A DNA stretch of 64,000 bases. Source: PALSA-505 sp036501145 (GTDB lineage: Bacteria > Actinomycetota > Actinomycetes > Streptosporangiales > Streptosporangiaceae). Location: contig DASYAV010000179.1 of the NCBI GenBank assembly GCA_036501145.1, forward strand, positions 1-64,000. Reading direction: 5' to 3'. The position numbers and the translations under genes were made by a program. This document shows, piece by piece, positions 51,250 to 59,245 of this stretch (position 1 is the stretch's first letter; each line of letters begins with the position of its first letter). Under the pieces are notes generated by a model. The model did not search any database, was not told where the DNA came from, and worked only from the letters and a program-made list of their open reading frames with translations.

Positions 51250-51954
51250 CCGGGTGAAGGCCGTGATAAACGCGCTTGGGGTAGCCCATCCGAACCGAGT
51301 GGCAATTTCAGTGACCGATCCATCCTCAAGGAGTGCGACAGATGCATGGAATACCCGCACCAAGCTGCGCCACTGCGGATACGTCGCCCCGAACTCGGTA
51401 CGAAACAACCTGCTCAGCGACCGCTCGCTCACGTTCACCGCTGCAGCGAGCGCCGAAAGCGGAATATTCTGCCCGAGGTCTGCCTCGACCATCGCGCAGG
51501 CTTCCGACAAACGCTCGTCGTGCGGATTCGGCAGACGGATACCGGCTGGCGGGGCGATGGCCACGAGCCCCACAAGCAATGCTTTCGCCTCGTCCACTAG
51601 CGCAGCGGGAATCCGCGCGTTTGTGAGCTCGATCAGTAGCGCGCGAAGGAGCCCATCCACAGCGAATACGGTCGGCCTGTCGGCATCGCGCGCGGAAGCA
51701 GCTGTATCCATAAGCCCAAGAGCGTGCACTCGGCTATTCCCGAACACTCGATGCTCATGCCACACGCCAGCGGGGGTCAGCACGGCGCGATCCGGCGTCG
51801 CTGACCACACCCCGGTGCTGGTCGTGACCGTAAGGAGGCCCGAACTCACATAAACGATCTGATCGTCGTCGTGGACGTGAGCCGCGATGACGCTCCCGCC
51901 CTTATGCGCGGTCGCCCCCGTCGCCCCGGGCGGCCGGTGACTGATTTCGTCCAT
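51136..51954 (-). CDS. AraC family regulator with N-terminal cupin domain (NimR-like)
   Basis: 272 aa. The cupin domain (residues 1-95) has GSVIAAHVHDDDQIVYVSSG and LTPAGVWHEHRV (His-rich metal/ligand pocket). The AraC DNA-binding domain (residues 155-255) has IPLSALAAAVNVSERSLSRLFRTEFG and a second HTH ending TPSAFITAFTRLIGQTPASY. It resembles NimR, repressor of the nimT exporter in E. coli. Its last 38 codons lie antisense to the 3' end of the MFS gene, so the pair may regulate each other by convergent transcription. Confidence 0.9.
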   Translation of the reverse strand: MDEISHRPPGATGATAHKGGSVIAAHVHDDDQIVYVSSGLLTVTTSTGVWSATPDRAVLTPAGVWHEHRVFGNSRVHALGLMDTAASARDADRPTVFAVDGLLRALLIELTNARIPAALVDEAKALLVGLVAIAPPAGIRLPNPHDERLSEACAMVEADLGQNIPLSALAAAVNVSERSLSRLFRTEFGATYPQWRSLVRVFHASVALLEDGSVTEIATRFGWATPSAFITAFTRLIGQTPASYQRDLVVDEPRTGGKPAGDRSDDEGNPEQ

Positions 51955-51980
51955 CAGGGACCAGTGTACTGGGCGGTAAG

Positions 51981-51999
51981 TTAGGTAAGGCTAACCTAA
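51981..51999. promoter_or_regulatory. Iron box (DmdR/IdeR binding site)
   Basis: TTAGGTAAGGCTAACCTAA differs from the 19-bp actinobacterial iron-box consensus TTAGGTTAGGCTAACCTAA at one position. It lies 27 bp before the AraC start codon and 74 bp before the siderophore-interacting protein gene, so iron-replete repression of the latter is expected. Confidence 0.92.
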
Positions 52000-52072
52000 G
52001 CTAGGTGGACCGGCGCCGGTGGCCCACGTACCCCTGCCGGTATGCCGCCTGGCACGTTCAACAGGAGAGGTG

Positions 52073-52912
52073 ATGATGAGCGAATCGACAACCAATCTGG
52101 CTGGCCGCGCCCGTCCGGCGCGCCCGCAAGCGGTCCTCACCGTGCTGCACAGGGAGTGGCTTAGCCCGCACACGGTACGGATCACGGCCGGCGGGCCGGG
52201 GTTCGATGCGTTGCGCATGAACGAGTTCGCCGACAAGTACGCGAAGATCATCTTCGTTGACCCCGCCCTGGGGCTCACGCCACCCTATGACCTGGCGGGG
52301 CTGCGGGAGTCGGTCCCCCCTGACCGGCGGCCGGTGACCCGCACCTACACGCTGCGGCGGGCCGACGTGCAGTGCCAGCAACTCGCGATCGACTTCGTGG
52401 TGCACGGGGACGAGGGGATCGCCGCGCCGTGGGCGGCGCACGCGGAGCCCGGCGACATCCTCACCCTGTCCGGTGCCGGCGGTGCCTACCGTCCAGATCC
52501 TGGCTGCGACTGGCACCTGCTCGCCGGGGACGAGTCGGCTCTGCCCGCGATCTGCTCTGCCCTGGAGGCGCTGCCCGCCGATGCGCGTGGCGTCGCCTAT
52601 CTCGAAACCTGCGACCCCGGCGAGTACCTCGACGCCACGCTGCCGCGCGGCATGGAGGTCATCTGGCTGCACCGGCCCCAGCCCGGTAGCCGGCCCCGGC
52701 TGCTCGCCGACGCGCTGCTGGCCGGGCCCTGGCTGCCGGGCCGGGCCGACGTGTTCGCCCACGGGGAGCGGGAGTCGATGAAGGCGGTCCGCTTGGCGCT
52801 CAAGGCCCGGCTCGGCGACGGGGATCAGCTGTCCCTGTCGGGCTACTGGGCATCCGGCCGGGCCGAGGACGTGTTCCAGTCCGAGAAGCGCCAGCCGATC
52901 GGGCAGATCTGA
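52073..52912 (+). CDS. Siderophore-interacting protein, iron-box controlled
   Basis: 279 aa from ATG 52073 (or 52076), with AACAGGAGAGGTG directly upstream. FAD-binding domain: VTRTYTLRRADVQCQQLAIDFVVHG (R-x-Y-T/S pattern), phosphate loop SGAGGAYRP; SIP C-terminal domain: WHLLAGDESALPAICSAL and SLSGYWASGRAEDVFQSEK. It should reduce ferric siderophores with NAD(P)H or ferredoxin. The iron box in front makes its regulation by iron very likely. No siderophore biosynthesis or uptake genes are adjacent. Confidence 0.95.
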   Translation: MMSESTTNLAGRARPARPQAVLTVLHREWLSPHTVRITAGGPGFDALRMNEFADKYAKIIFVDPALGLTPPYDLAGLRESVPPDRRPVTRTYTLRRADVQCQQLAIDFVVHGDEGIAAPWAAHAEPGDILTLSGAGGAYRPDPGCDWHLLAGDESALPAICSALEALPADARGVAYLETCDPGEYLDATLPRGMEVIWLHRPQPGSRPRLLADALLAGPWLPGRADVFAHGERESMKAVRLALKARLGDGDQLSLSGYWASGRAEDVFQSEKRQPIGQI

Positions 52913-52929
52913 CATCGCCCGCTTCCCAA

Positions 52930-52980
52930 TTCGTACATAGTTTTTGTTCGTACGCACATCAAACATGTACCCTAGGACGT
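52930..52980 (+). promoter_or_regulatory. Leaderless promoter with repeated TTCGTAC sites before the DeoR gene
   Basis: TTGTTC (52945-52950), 17-bp spacer, TACCCT (52968-52973), then 7 nt to the GTG start at 52981: a -35/-10 pair whose start point coincides with the start codon. TTCGTAC occurs at 52930-52936 and 52947-52953, and GTACAT/ATGTAC form a wide dyad (52933-52938, 52965-52970), candidate autoregulatory sites. Confidence 0.55.
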
Positions 52981-53739
52981 GTGGATGCATCGCAGCGTCT
53001 GAGTGAGCTGGTCGGCGTCTTGCGCCGGGACGGCCGCGTCGATGTCGCCACCGCGGCCGCCGAGTTCGGCACGGCGGAGCTGACGATACGCCGCGATCTG
53101 GATGTGCTGGTCGCGCGCGGGGTGGCCCGGAGGGTACGGGGTGGCGCGGTGAACCTGCTGATGCGCGGCGAAGAGCTGCCGTTCGCGATGCGCGCGGTCG
53201 AGGGCACCGGCAGCAAGCGGCGGATCGCCGCGGCGGTGGCGGAACTGATCGCCGACGGCGAGGCCGTGGGCCTGGACAGCGGCACCACGGTGGCCGAGAC
53301 GGCACGGGCGCTGGCCGGCCGGCGGCTGACGGTGATGCCGCTGTCGCTGCACGCAGCGATGGCGCTGGCCGGATCCGCGTCGGTCCGGCTGATGCTGCCG
53401 GGGGGTGAGGCCCGTCCCGGGGAGCTGGCCATGGTGGGGCCGCTGGCCCTGGCCGGCGTCGCGGCCCTGCGCTTCGACACCGTCGTGCTGGGTTGCTGCG
53501 GGGTGTCGCCGGAAGGTCACGTGATGGCCCACGACCTGGGCGACGCCGCGGTCAAGCAGGCGCTGCTGGCCTCAGGCGGTCGCAGTGTGCTCGCCGTGGA
53601 CGGCTCCAAGTTCGGCCGCGGGGCGCTGGCGGTGGTCTGTGAACTGGCCGCGGTCGATGTGCTCGTCACCGACGACAGCGCCCCGGCGGCGGCAGTGGCG
53701 GCGCTGCAGGCCGCGGGGGTGGAGGTGCACCGTGCCTGA
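52981..53739 (+). CDS. DeoR/GlpR family transcriptional regulator
   Basis: 252 aa from GTG 52981. N-terminal HTH: RLSELVGVLRRDGRVDVATAAAEFGTAELTIRRDLDVLVARGVARRVRGGA (residues 5-55 region). The DeoRC sugar-phosphate sensor follows with EAVGLDSGTTVAETARAL (D-S-G-T-T effector loop), and DTVVLGCCGVSPEGH. Such regulators sense phosphorylated sugars or nucleosides. It overlaps the MFS gene by 8 nt and probably represses that operon. Confidence 0.92.
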   Translation: MDASQRLSELVGVLRRDGRVDVATAAAEFGTAELTIRRDLDVLVARGVARRVRGGAVNLLMRGEELPFAMRAVEGTGSKRRIAAAVAELIADGEAVGLDSGTTVAETARALAGRRLTVMPLSLHAAMALAGSASVRLMLPGGEARPGELAMVGPLALAGVAALRFDTVVLGCCGVSPEGHVMAHDLGDAAVKQALLASGGRSVLAVDGSKFGRGALAVVCELAAVDVLVTDDSAPAAAVAALQAAGVEVHRA

Positions 53740-54988
53740 TCTCAAGTGCCAGTCCACCCCGGCTGTCAGCGGCCCGGTGCGCTGGCCGCGGATCGCGGTC
53801 ACCGCGGTGTTCGTCGTCCACGGGCTGCTGTTCGCGTCCTGGACCGCGCACATCCCCGGCGTCAAGGAACACCTCGGCCTGACCGACGGCACGCTCGGGT
53901 TCGCGCTGCTGGGCGCCCCGGCCGGGTCGGTAACCGCGATGATCGCCTCGTCCTGGCTGCTGCCCAGGGCAGGCAGCCGCCGGATCGTGCAGGTCGCGCT
54001 CGTCGGCTACTGCGCAGTGGGGCCGCTGGCCGGGCTCACCGGCAGCCTGCCGGCGCTGTTCGCGGCGCTGTTCGTCTGGGGCGCGTTCCAGGGCACCCTC
54101 GACGTCGCCATGAATACCCAGGCCATCGCCGTCGAGCGAACCCGGCGGCGGGTGCTGATGCCCGGACTGCACGGCAGCTGGAGCATCGGCGCGCTCGCCG
54201 GCGCCGGCATCGGCGCGCTGGCCGTCGCCGCCGGCGTCACCCTCAGCGTCCAGCTGCTTGGCCTGGGCACGATCGCGCTGCTCGCCGCCGGGCTGCTTAC
54301 CGCGCGGATGCTGCCCGTTGCCGCGGAGCATCCCGGCAACCCCAACCCTCCCGCAGGGCACGCAGCCGCCGCCCAGCGCTTGGCTGGGCGGGTCTCGCGC
54401 TGGTCCGGCGGGATGGTCCTGCTCGGTGCGATCGCCTTCGCCGCGATGCTGTGCGAGGGCGCCACCGCCGACTGGTCCGCTGTCTACCTGTCCGGCCCGC
54501 TGCACGTCAGCGGCGTGGTCCCCGGCCTCGGCTACACCGCGTTCTCACTCGCCATGGTCACCGTCCGGCTGTCCGGCAACCGGCTGCTGACCCGCTTCCG
54601 GCCCGACCGGCTGCTGCCCGCGCTGGCCGTGGTCGCGACGCTCGGATTCACCGCAGCCCTGCTCATCGGCCAGCCACCCGCCGCGCTCCTCGGCTTTTGC
54701 TGCCTCGGCATTGGACTGGCCTCCGTGGTCCCGGCGGTGTTCAGTGCCGCCGGGCGGATACCCGGCCTGCCCCCGGGCACCGCGGTGGCCACCGCACCAG
54801 CCTGCGGATGGGCCGGGTTCGTCTGCGGCCCGCCGGTCATCGGGCGGCTGTCCGCGTGGGCATCGCTGCCCGTCGCGCTGGCCTTGCTGCCGCTGCTCAC
54901 CGCGTTCGTCGCGGCTGGCACACTCAGCTCACGTGCGCTGCGTGAGCGCCAGCCCGAGGCGCACGCCCAGTGCATGTCGGCGAGATGA
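53732..54988 (+). CDS. MFS transporter (YbjJ/FucP-like), DeoR-linked
   Basis: 418 aa from GTG 53732, overlapping the DeoR stop. Twelve membrane segments; FVVHGLLFASWTAHIPGVKEHLGLTDG at the first helix and loop, and GAFQGTLDVAMNTQAIAVE, are characteristic of YbjJ-like MFS proteins. Coupling with a DeoR regulator suggests uptake of a sugar, polyol or nucleoside, but this is only contextual. The gene ends before a hypothetical gene on the opposite strand. Confidence 0.87.
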   Translation: MPDLKCQSTPAVSGPVRWPRIAVTAVFVVHGLLFASWTAHIPGVKEHLGLTDGTLGFALLGAPAGSVTAMIASSWLLPRAGSRRIVQVALVGYCAVGPLAGLTGSLPALFAALFVWGAFQGTLDVAMNTQAIAVERTRRRVLMPGLHGSWSIGALAGAGIGALAVAAGVTLSVQLLGLGTIALLAAGLLTARMLPVAAEHPGNPNPPAGHAAAAQRLAGRVSRWSGGMVLLGAIAFAAMLCEGATADWSAVYLSGPLHVSGVVPGLGYTAFSLAMVTVRLSGNRLLTRFRPDRLLPALAVVATLGFTAALLIGQPPAALLGFCCLGIGLASVVPAVFSAAGRIPGLPPGTAVATAPACGWAGFVCGPPVIGRLSAWASLPVALALLPLLTAFVAAGTLSSRALRERQPEAHAQCMSAR

Positions 54989-55039
54989 TTGGCCGCCTGC
55001 CCGCCCATCACGGTTAGCCAGCCGGTGGCCGGCCCGGCG

Positions 55040-55819
55040 TCAGCGGATCGTGGGCTCGGCGTCCGCCTGGGTCTCCGGCTCGCCGCGCTTGCGCTTCGGC
55101 TGAGCGGGCGGCCGGAACGGGTAGATCAGCAGGTTGTGGAAACCGAGCCGATACAGCGTGAACAGGAACAGGTGCAGTTCGTTCTCCGCGTCGCTGCGCA
55201 GCCGGTCGGCCAGCCGCGGGTCGCCCGGATCGAATTTGCGCGAATTCCTGGTGGACGGGTGCGAGGCCAGCGCGTCCCGCAGCCGCTGCGGGCTGTCCAG
55301 GTCGGCCAGCCGCGCCGCCTTGATCTTGTGCTCGACGGACTCCCGCCACCTGGCCAGGTCGCGCAGCGCCTTCTCGTCCTTGACCCGGCCGGCCACCTGG
55401 CTCCAGTAGTAGTGCGCCGCGTCGGACACCCAGGCCGGATGGCCGGCCACCGCCCGCGACCGGACGTCGCACCACTCCTGCATGTCCTCGCCCATCAGGT
55501 CGTCCAGACGGCGCAGCGGGTACATCAGGGTGTCGGTCAGCGGGCTGTGCCGCGGTCCGTCGCGCGGGATCGACGCCCGGCCTAGCCACAGCACGCTGGG
55601 CAGCGCCAGGCCGACGTAGGCGGCCCCGTAGTGGTGGCTGAGTGTCACATAGGCCAGGCCCAGCCCGGTTGACAGCACGACCATGGCCCCGATGATCGAC
55701 AGCGAGCACCACCGGGCCCGCGCGCCGAACGGGTTCCCCACCCGCCGGCAGCGCAGCCGGAGAAAGCAGCACGCCGAGATCACCGAGACAAGCACGGTGG
55801 CGGCGGCGTCTAACAACAT
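55040..55819 (-). CDS. Hypothetical membrane protein
   Basis: 259 aa from ATG 55819; the reading continues upstream but without a better start. Two or three membrane segments in the first 90 residues (LLDAAATVLVSVISACCFL; SIIGAMVVLSTGLGLAYVTL; YVGLALPSVLWLG) precede a soluble helical domain with RRLDDLMGEDMQEWCDVRSRAV and LHLFLFTLYRLGFHNLLIY. I do not recognise a family. Not obviously linked in operon to either neighbour. Confidence 0.65.
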   Translation of the reverse strand: MLLDAAATVLVSVISACCFLRLRCRRVGNPFGARARWCSLSIIGAMVVLSTGLGLAYVTLSHHYGAAYVGLALPSVLWLGRASIPRDGPRHSPLTDTLMYPLRRLDDLMGEDMQEWCDVRSRAVAGHPAWVSDAAHYYWSQVAGRVKDEKALRDLARWRESVEHKIKAARLADLDSPQRLRDALASHPSTRNSRKFDPGDPRLADRLRSDAENELHLFLFTLYRLGFHNLLIYPFRPPAQPKRKRGEPETQADAEPTIR

Positions 55820-56241
55820 GATGACCCCGTTTCTTGCGCGCTTACGCCAGCACCGCCCGGTACCCGGTTCGGCATGGTCTCCTGTGCCTTGGCTCGCGTT
55901 CGCGCCATGTGGGCGTGCCCCCCGTGGCATTAACCGCCCTGTCCCCGGGCACAATGTTGTCAGGTCATCGTGGATCTATCCAGATGTGACGAGAGCTTCC
56001 CTTAAACCAGGACAAACGTCCCTAACAGGGGTTTTGTGAGAAGTGAGGCGTCCGTGGCCGCTGGTCCTGGTGGTCCCGCCGACGGCAGCTTCGTGGCCGG
56101 GGAACATAACGACCCAGTTACGGGCGGGTAACAGTCCGGTCTCGAAGGTGAGGCTATACTAACCACCGGGCCACTTCCTTTAGGCAAGGCTATATCTTTA
56201 GCTTTACCTAAGCCTCTACCCGCCACCACCTGGAGTTCACC
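55820..56241. other. 422-bp intergenic region between divergent genes
   Basis: No protein-coding gene is supported here. It must hold promoters of the hypothetical membrane gene (left) and the XRE gene (right). 56035-56150 contains several short complementary G/C runs (for example GTTACGGGCGGGTAAC near 56117) and could be transcribed as a structured leader. A long iron-box-like dyad occupies 56180-56211. Confidence 0.5.
56180..56211. promoter_or_regulatory. Long dyad of two iron-box-like half-sites
   Basis: TTAGGCAAGGCTA (56180-56192) and TAGCTTTACCTAA (56199-56211) are near-perfect reverse complements (11 of 13) around TATCTT. Each resembles a half of the iron box seen at 51981. It ends 30 bp before the XRE gene start. 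Whether IdeR/DmdR or another regulator binds is not known. Confidence 0.5.
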
Positions 56242-56640
56242 ATGGGCCTTCGCCTTGGGGTTACAACCGGCCGGCAGGCCCAGGACACCGGAGCAGACGA
56301 GGAACTAACCGACCTGATCACGCAGGTCACGAACGAGATCGACTGGCTCATGCGGGAGAACCAGATCACCCGCGCCGACCTCGCCGCCAGGATGGGTGTA
56401 TCCCCGGGCCGGGTCAGCCAGGTGCTGTCCGGGGGCGAGAACCTGACGTTGCGGACGCTCGCGTCGCTGTCGTCCGCGCTCGATGCGCACTTCGAGATGG
56501 AGTTGCGCCCAGTCGGCGTGTCCGGCGGCCAGGCCGAGGACACCGCCGTGCGGGAGGCCGGCCAGCCCGTGCCGCGGCCCGCCACCCATGAGTCGGAGTT
56601 CCACGAGGCCCGGCTCGGCGACTACTCCAGGCGCCGCTAG
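56242..56640 (+). CDS. XRE-type helix-turn-helix protein
   Basis: 132 aa. The HTH covers residues 40-90: MRENQITRADLAARMGVSPG-RVSQVLSGGENLTLRTLASLSSALD, split at the hyphen, with the helix-turn-helix around LAARMGVSPGRVSQVL. The helix N-terminal to it (TDLITQVTNEIDWLM) and a polar disordered C-terminus are unremarkable. Similar small proteins act as antitoxins or local repressors, but no toxin gene is evident. ATG 56242 follows CACCTGGAGTTCACC. Confidence 0.82.
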   Translation: MGLRLGVTTGRQAQDTGADEELTDLITQVTNEIDWLMRENQITRADLAARMGVSPGRVSQVLSGGENLTLRTLASLSSALDAHFEMELRPVGVSGGQAEDTAVREAGQPVPRPATHESEFHEARLGDYSRRR

Positions 56641-56728
56641 CTCACCAGCCTCTAGACATCCCGGGATCGGTCGGTCAGCCTGAGAAGCGGGCATGCCACG
56701 CCCGCGTCCACGCTCTGGGGAGGCCGTG

Positions 56729-56905
56729 ATGAGGCTCGGGAAGCTGCTGTCGGCCGGCGAGATTACCGAGGCCGCCGAGATGGCCGAGGCCACCGGGCAG
56801 GAGCCCGCCGCCGAGGCGGTGCTGCCGCTGCCGCCGGTTCCTGCCGAAGCGCACACGCCGGACGGCCGGCCTGCGGTGCCGCCCGCCATCCGGTCCGGCC
56901 GCTAG
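56729..56905 (+). CDS. Small hypothetical protein
   Basis: 58 aa from ATG 56729, with GGGGAGGCCGTG upstream. Sequence: an acidic helix (SAGEITEAAEMAEATGQEP) then a Pro/Ala-rich tail. No family recognised. It ends 8 nt before the Cys-rich protein gene and is probably translated with it. Confidence 0.5.
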   Translation: MRLGKLLSAGEITEAAEMAEATGQEPAAEAVLPLPPVPAEAHTPDGRPAVPPAIRSGR

Positions 56906-56913
56906 CTCCCGCC

Positions 56914-57618
56914 GTGCCGCCCTGGCTGCCGGCCCACCTGCGCAAGGAGCGGCCGGCCGCGCCGCTGCGTGGTTACAAGCTGGCCTACCCGATGGTCTCC
57001 GCGGACGGCGCGGAGGGCGCGTTCAGCGGCGTCACCATCGGCCGCGGCATCGTCTACCGCACGGTGGCCACCGCCGTCTGCGCGCAGGGCGCACAGCACA
57101 GCAGCCCGTCGCGGTGGTGCGACTGCGGCTTCTACTGCGTGCACAGCGTGGCCGAGGCGCGGGCGCTGGCCTGCGACCCCGACTACCGGTACGCGATGCT
57201 GCTCGCGGTCGCCGCCTCGGGCCGGTTCCTGCGCTACGAGCGCGGGTTGCGGTACGCCAGGCAGCGGGTCACCGCGGTGTGGGCCGGCCGCTGTGGCTGC
57301 GGCCGCCCGGCCACCATGTTCACCGAGACCGGGGCCGGGGTGTCTGGCTGGCGCCGGCTGGCCGGCAGTTGCGCCGGGTGCGCCGACGGGCGGCCAGGGC
57401 TGTCCCTGGACGGCTTCGCCCGGCTGCTTGACGGCCCGCCGGTCCTGCCGGACGGCGCGGCCATGCCCGGTCAGCCCGCCGGGCCACCGGCCGGGCCGGC
57501 CCTGGACGAGGTGGACCGCGAGGCTCTGGTCCCGGTGCTGACCGCCGAGGTCGCGCTGCTGCAGGCCAGGCTGGACGAGGTGCAGCGCCAGCTGGCCCGG
57601 CTCACTCAGCCAAACTAG
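56914..57618 (+). CDS. Hypothetical Cys-rich protein with C-terminal coiled coil
   Basis: 234 aa from GTG 56914. The centre has several Cys groups resembling zinc sites: W-C-D-C-G-F-Y-C-V-H (about residues 68-77), R-C-G-C-G (about 125-129) and S-C-A-G-C-A-D-G (about 149-156). The last 45 residues (ALVPVLTAEVALLQARLDEVQRQLARL) form a heptad coiled coil. This suggests a metal-binding, oligomeric protein, but I know no family for it. Codon pattern is typical of the genome, supporting a real gene. Confidence 0.65.
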   Translation: MPPWLPAHLRKERPAAPLRGYKLAYPMVSADGAEGAFSGVTIGRGIVYRTVATAVCAQGAQHSSPSRWCDCGFYCVHSVAEARALACDPDYRYAMLLAVAASGRFLRYERGLRYARQRVTAVWAGRCGCGRPATMFTETGAGVSGWRRLAGSCAGCADGRPGLSLDGFARLLDGPPVLPDGAAMPGQPAGPPAGPALDEVDREALVPVLTAEVALLQARLDEVQRQLARLTQPN

Positions 57619-57683
57619 TTACCGCAGCCCGCCGTCCCGGCCCGGTTCACGTGCCGGGAATAGGTAGCGGCCGGGTGATAACT

Positions 57684-57707
57684 AGGTAACCTCGCCCGGG
57701 CTTACCT
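57684..57707. promoter_or_regulatory. Dyad AGGTAA-N12-TTACCT upstream of the secreted repeat protein
   Basis: AGGTAA (57684-57689) and TTACCT (57702-57707) are separated by a GC-rich 12-bp loop, about 50 bp before the gene at 57760. Possible operator or short hairpin; low certainty. Confidence 0.3.
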
Positions 57708-57759
57708 CCGTCACACTTGGGGCAAACACCCACATCTCGCCACCCCAAGGAGTTGCCTC

Positions 57760-59007
57760 ATGCCCCCAGTCGACCAGCCCGGTCCCCGCCGGCTGTCCCG
57801 TGTGGCAGCGCGCCGCCTGGTGGCCCGGCCCGCTCTGGCCGCCGCGGCCGCCAGTGCGGTGCTGGCCGCGGCGGTGCTGCCTGCCGCCCAGGCCGAGGCG
57901 GCCACCGTCAAGGCCAATGTGACGTCGCCCGCCGTGCCGGTGGCGGGCGACCTGACCGCGGTCAGCGCACTGTCCGCCAGCAACGCCTGGGCGGTCGGCC
58001 GGGTGCAGGCCGGCTCGGGGTGGGCGGGGCTGGCCGAGCACTGGAATGGGACGAAGTGGGCCGCCCGCAGCGTTCCGGCCCCTACCGGCAGCGGCGACGT
58101 CTACCTGAACGGCGTGACCGCGATCGGCGCCGGCAACGTGTGGGCCGTCGGGTACTCCGTCAACGCCAGCAGCCAGGCCGGGCACACGCTGACCGAGCAC
58201 TGGAACGGCAAGGCCTGGGCGGTCGTGCCCAGCCCGAGTCCCAAGGTGAGCAGCAACAGCGTCCTGCTGTCGGTCAGCGCGGTGTCCGCGGGCAACGTGT
58301 GGGCGGCCGGCTACTACGACGACAGCACCGGCACCCCGGTCGGCCTGATCGAGCACTGGAACGGCAGCAGCTGGCAGCGGGTCACCGCCGCGGTGCCCAC
58401 GAACGGCTATGCCATCCAGCTGGAGAGCGTGAGCGCCCGGTCAGCCAGCGACGTCTGGATCGCCGGCGACTACCTGGAGAGCGGCGCCGAGCTCACCCTC
58501 ATCGAGCACTGGAACGGCACCAAGTGGACGGTCATGACCAGCCCGGACGGCGCGGGCAGCCCGGACAGTGAACTGCACGGCATCACCGCCGTGTCCGGCA
58601 CCGACGCCTGGGCCACCGGGTTCTACTTCGCCGGCAGCACCTACCTGAGCCTGGTCGAGCACTGGAACGGTCACGCCTGGAAGACCGTCACCAGCGCCAA
58701 CCCGTCCGGCAGCACCGACACCTACCTGTACGGGGTGAGCGCCGACAGCGCCAGCGACGCGTGGAGCGTCGGCTACTGGTACAAGTCCAACGCCGGCTAC
58801 AAGACGCTCACCGAGCACTGGAACGGCCACGCCTGGGCGGTGGTCGCCAGCCCGGACCCGGCCGGCATCACCTCGAACTACCTCTACGGCGTCAGCGCCG
58901 TCTCCGGCCAGGCCGCGGTGGCCAGCGGATACGACTTCGGCACCGCCGACCAGGCGCTCGCCGAGCGCTGGAACGGCACCAAGTGGGCGATCCAGCCGCT
59001 CGGCTAG
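57760..59007 (+). CDS. Secreted protein with seven W-A-V-G/HWNG repeats, beta-propeller-like
   Basis: 415 aa. Signal region residues ~20-46 (ALAAAAASAVLAAAVLPAAQAEA). The mature part contains seven units of about 50-55 residues, each with a V-S-A-x-S-A-x-x-A-W-x-V/T-G-Y segment and ending E-H/R-W-N-G-x-x-W (for example EHWNGTKWAARS, EHWNGKAWAVV, ERWNGTKWAIQ). Seven similar units suggest a seven-bladed propeller. No catalytic motif is visible; a binding or cell-surface role is plausible. Unit similarity is high at DNA level too. Confidence 0.8.
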   Translation: MPPVDQPGPRRLSRVAARRLVARPALAAAAASAVLAAAVLPAAQAEAATVKANVTSPAVPVAGDLTAVSALSASNAWAVGRVQAGSGWAGLAEHWNGTKWAARSVPAPTGSGDVYLNGVTAIGAGNVWAVGYSVNASSQAGHTLTEHWNGKAWAVVPSPSPKVSSNSVLLSVSAVSAGNVWAAGYYDDSTGTPVGLIEHWNGSSWQRVTAAVPTNGYAIQLESVSARSASDVWIAGDYLESGAELTLIEHWNGTKWTVMTSPDGAGSPDSELHGITAVSGTDAWATGFYFAGSTYLSLVEHWNGHAWKTVTSANPSGSTDTYLYGVSADSASDAWSVGYWYKSNAGYKTLTEHWNGHAWAVVASPDPAGITSNYLYGVSAVSGQAAVASGYDFGTADQALAERWNGTKWAIQPLG

Positions 59008-59245
59008 CGATCGCGCGGCGGCCGGCCGGCGATCGTGGCCCGGCAATCGCACGGCGGCGTCACCAGCCTGGCGGACGACGGTGGCGCCGTCGTGCCCTGC
59101 GCCGGATGCCGCGGAACTTACAGATGTAGGAATCGATTCCAGAAATCTGGTAAAGCGGAACGAACCCTGGGGTACGGACGTGAGTACGCATGAGGATGTA
59201 GCCGTCCGCGGGCTCCCCCGCCGCGGCATGCAGATCGGAGGCCTC

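Noticed and set aside
55990..56160. Possible c-di-AMP (ydaO) riboswitch
   Set aside because: I could not find the conserved ydaO core elements, only GC-rich complementary runs; the gene downstream is not a typical target.
56242..57618. Toxin-antitoxin system around the XRE protein
   Set aside because: Neither following protein resembles a known toxin, and the 58-aa product has no toxin features.
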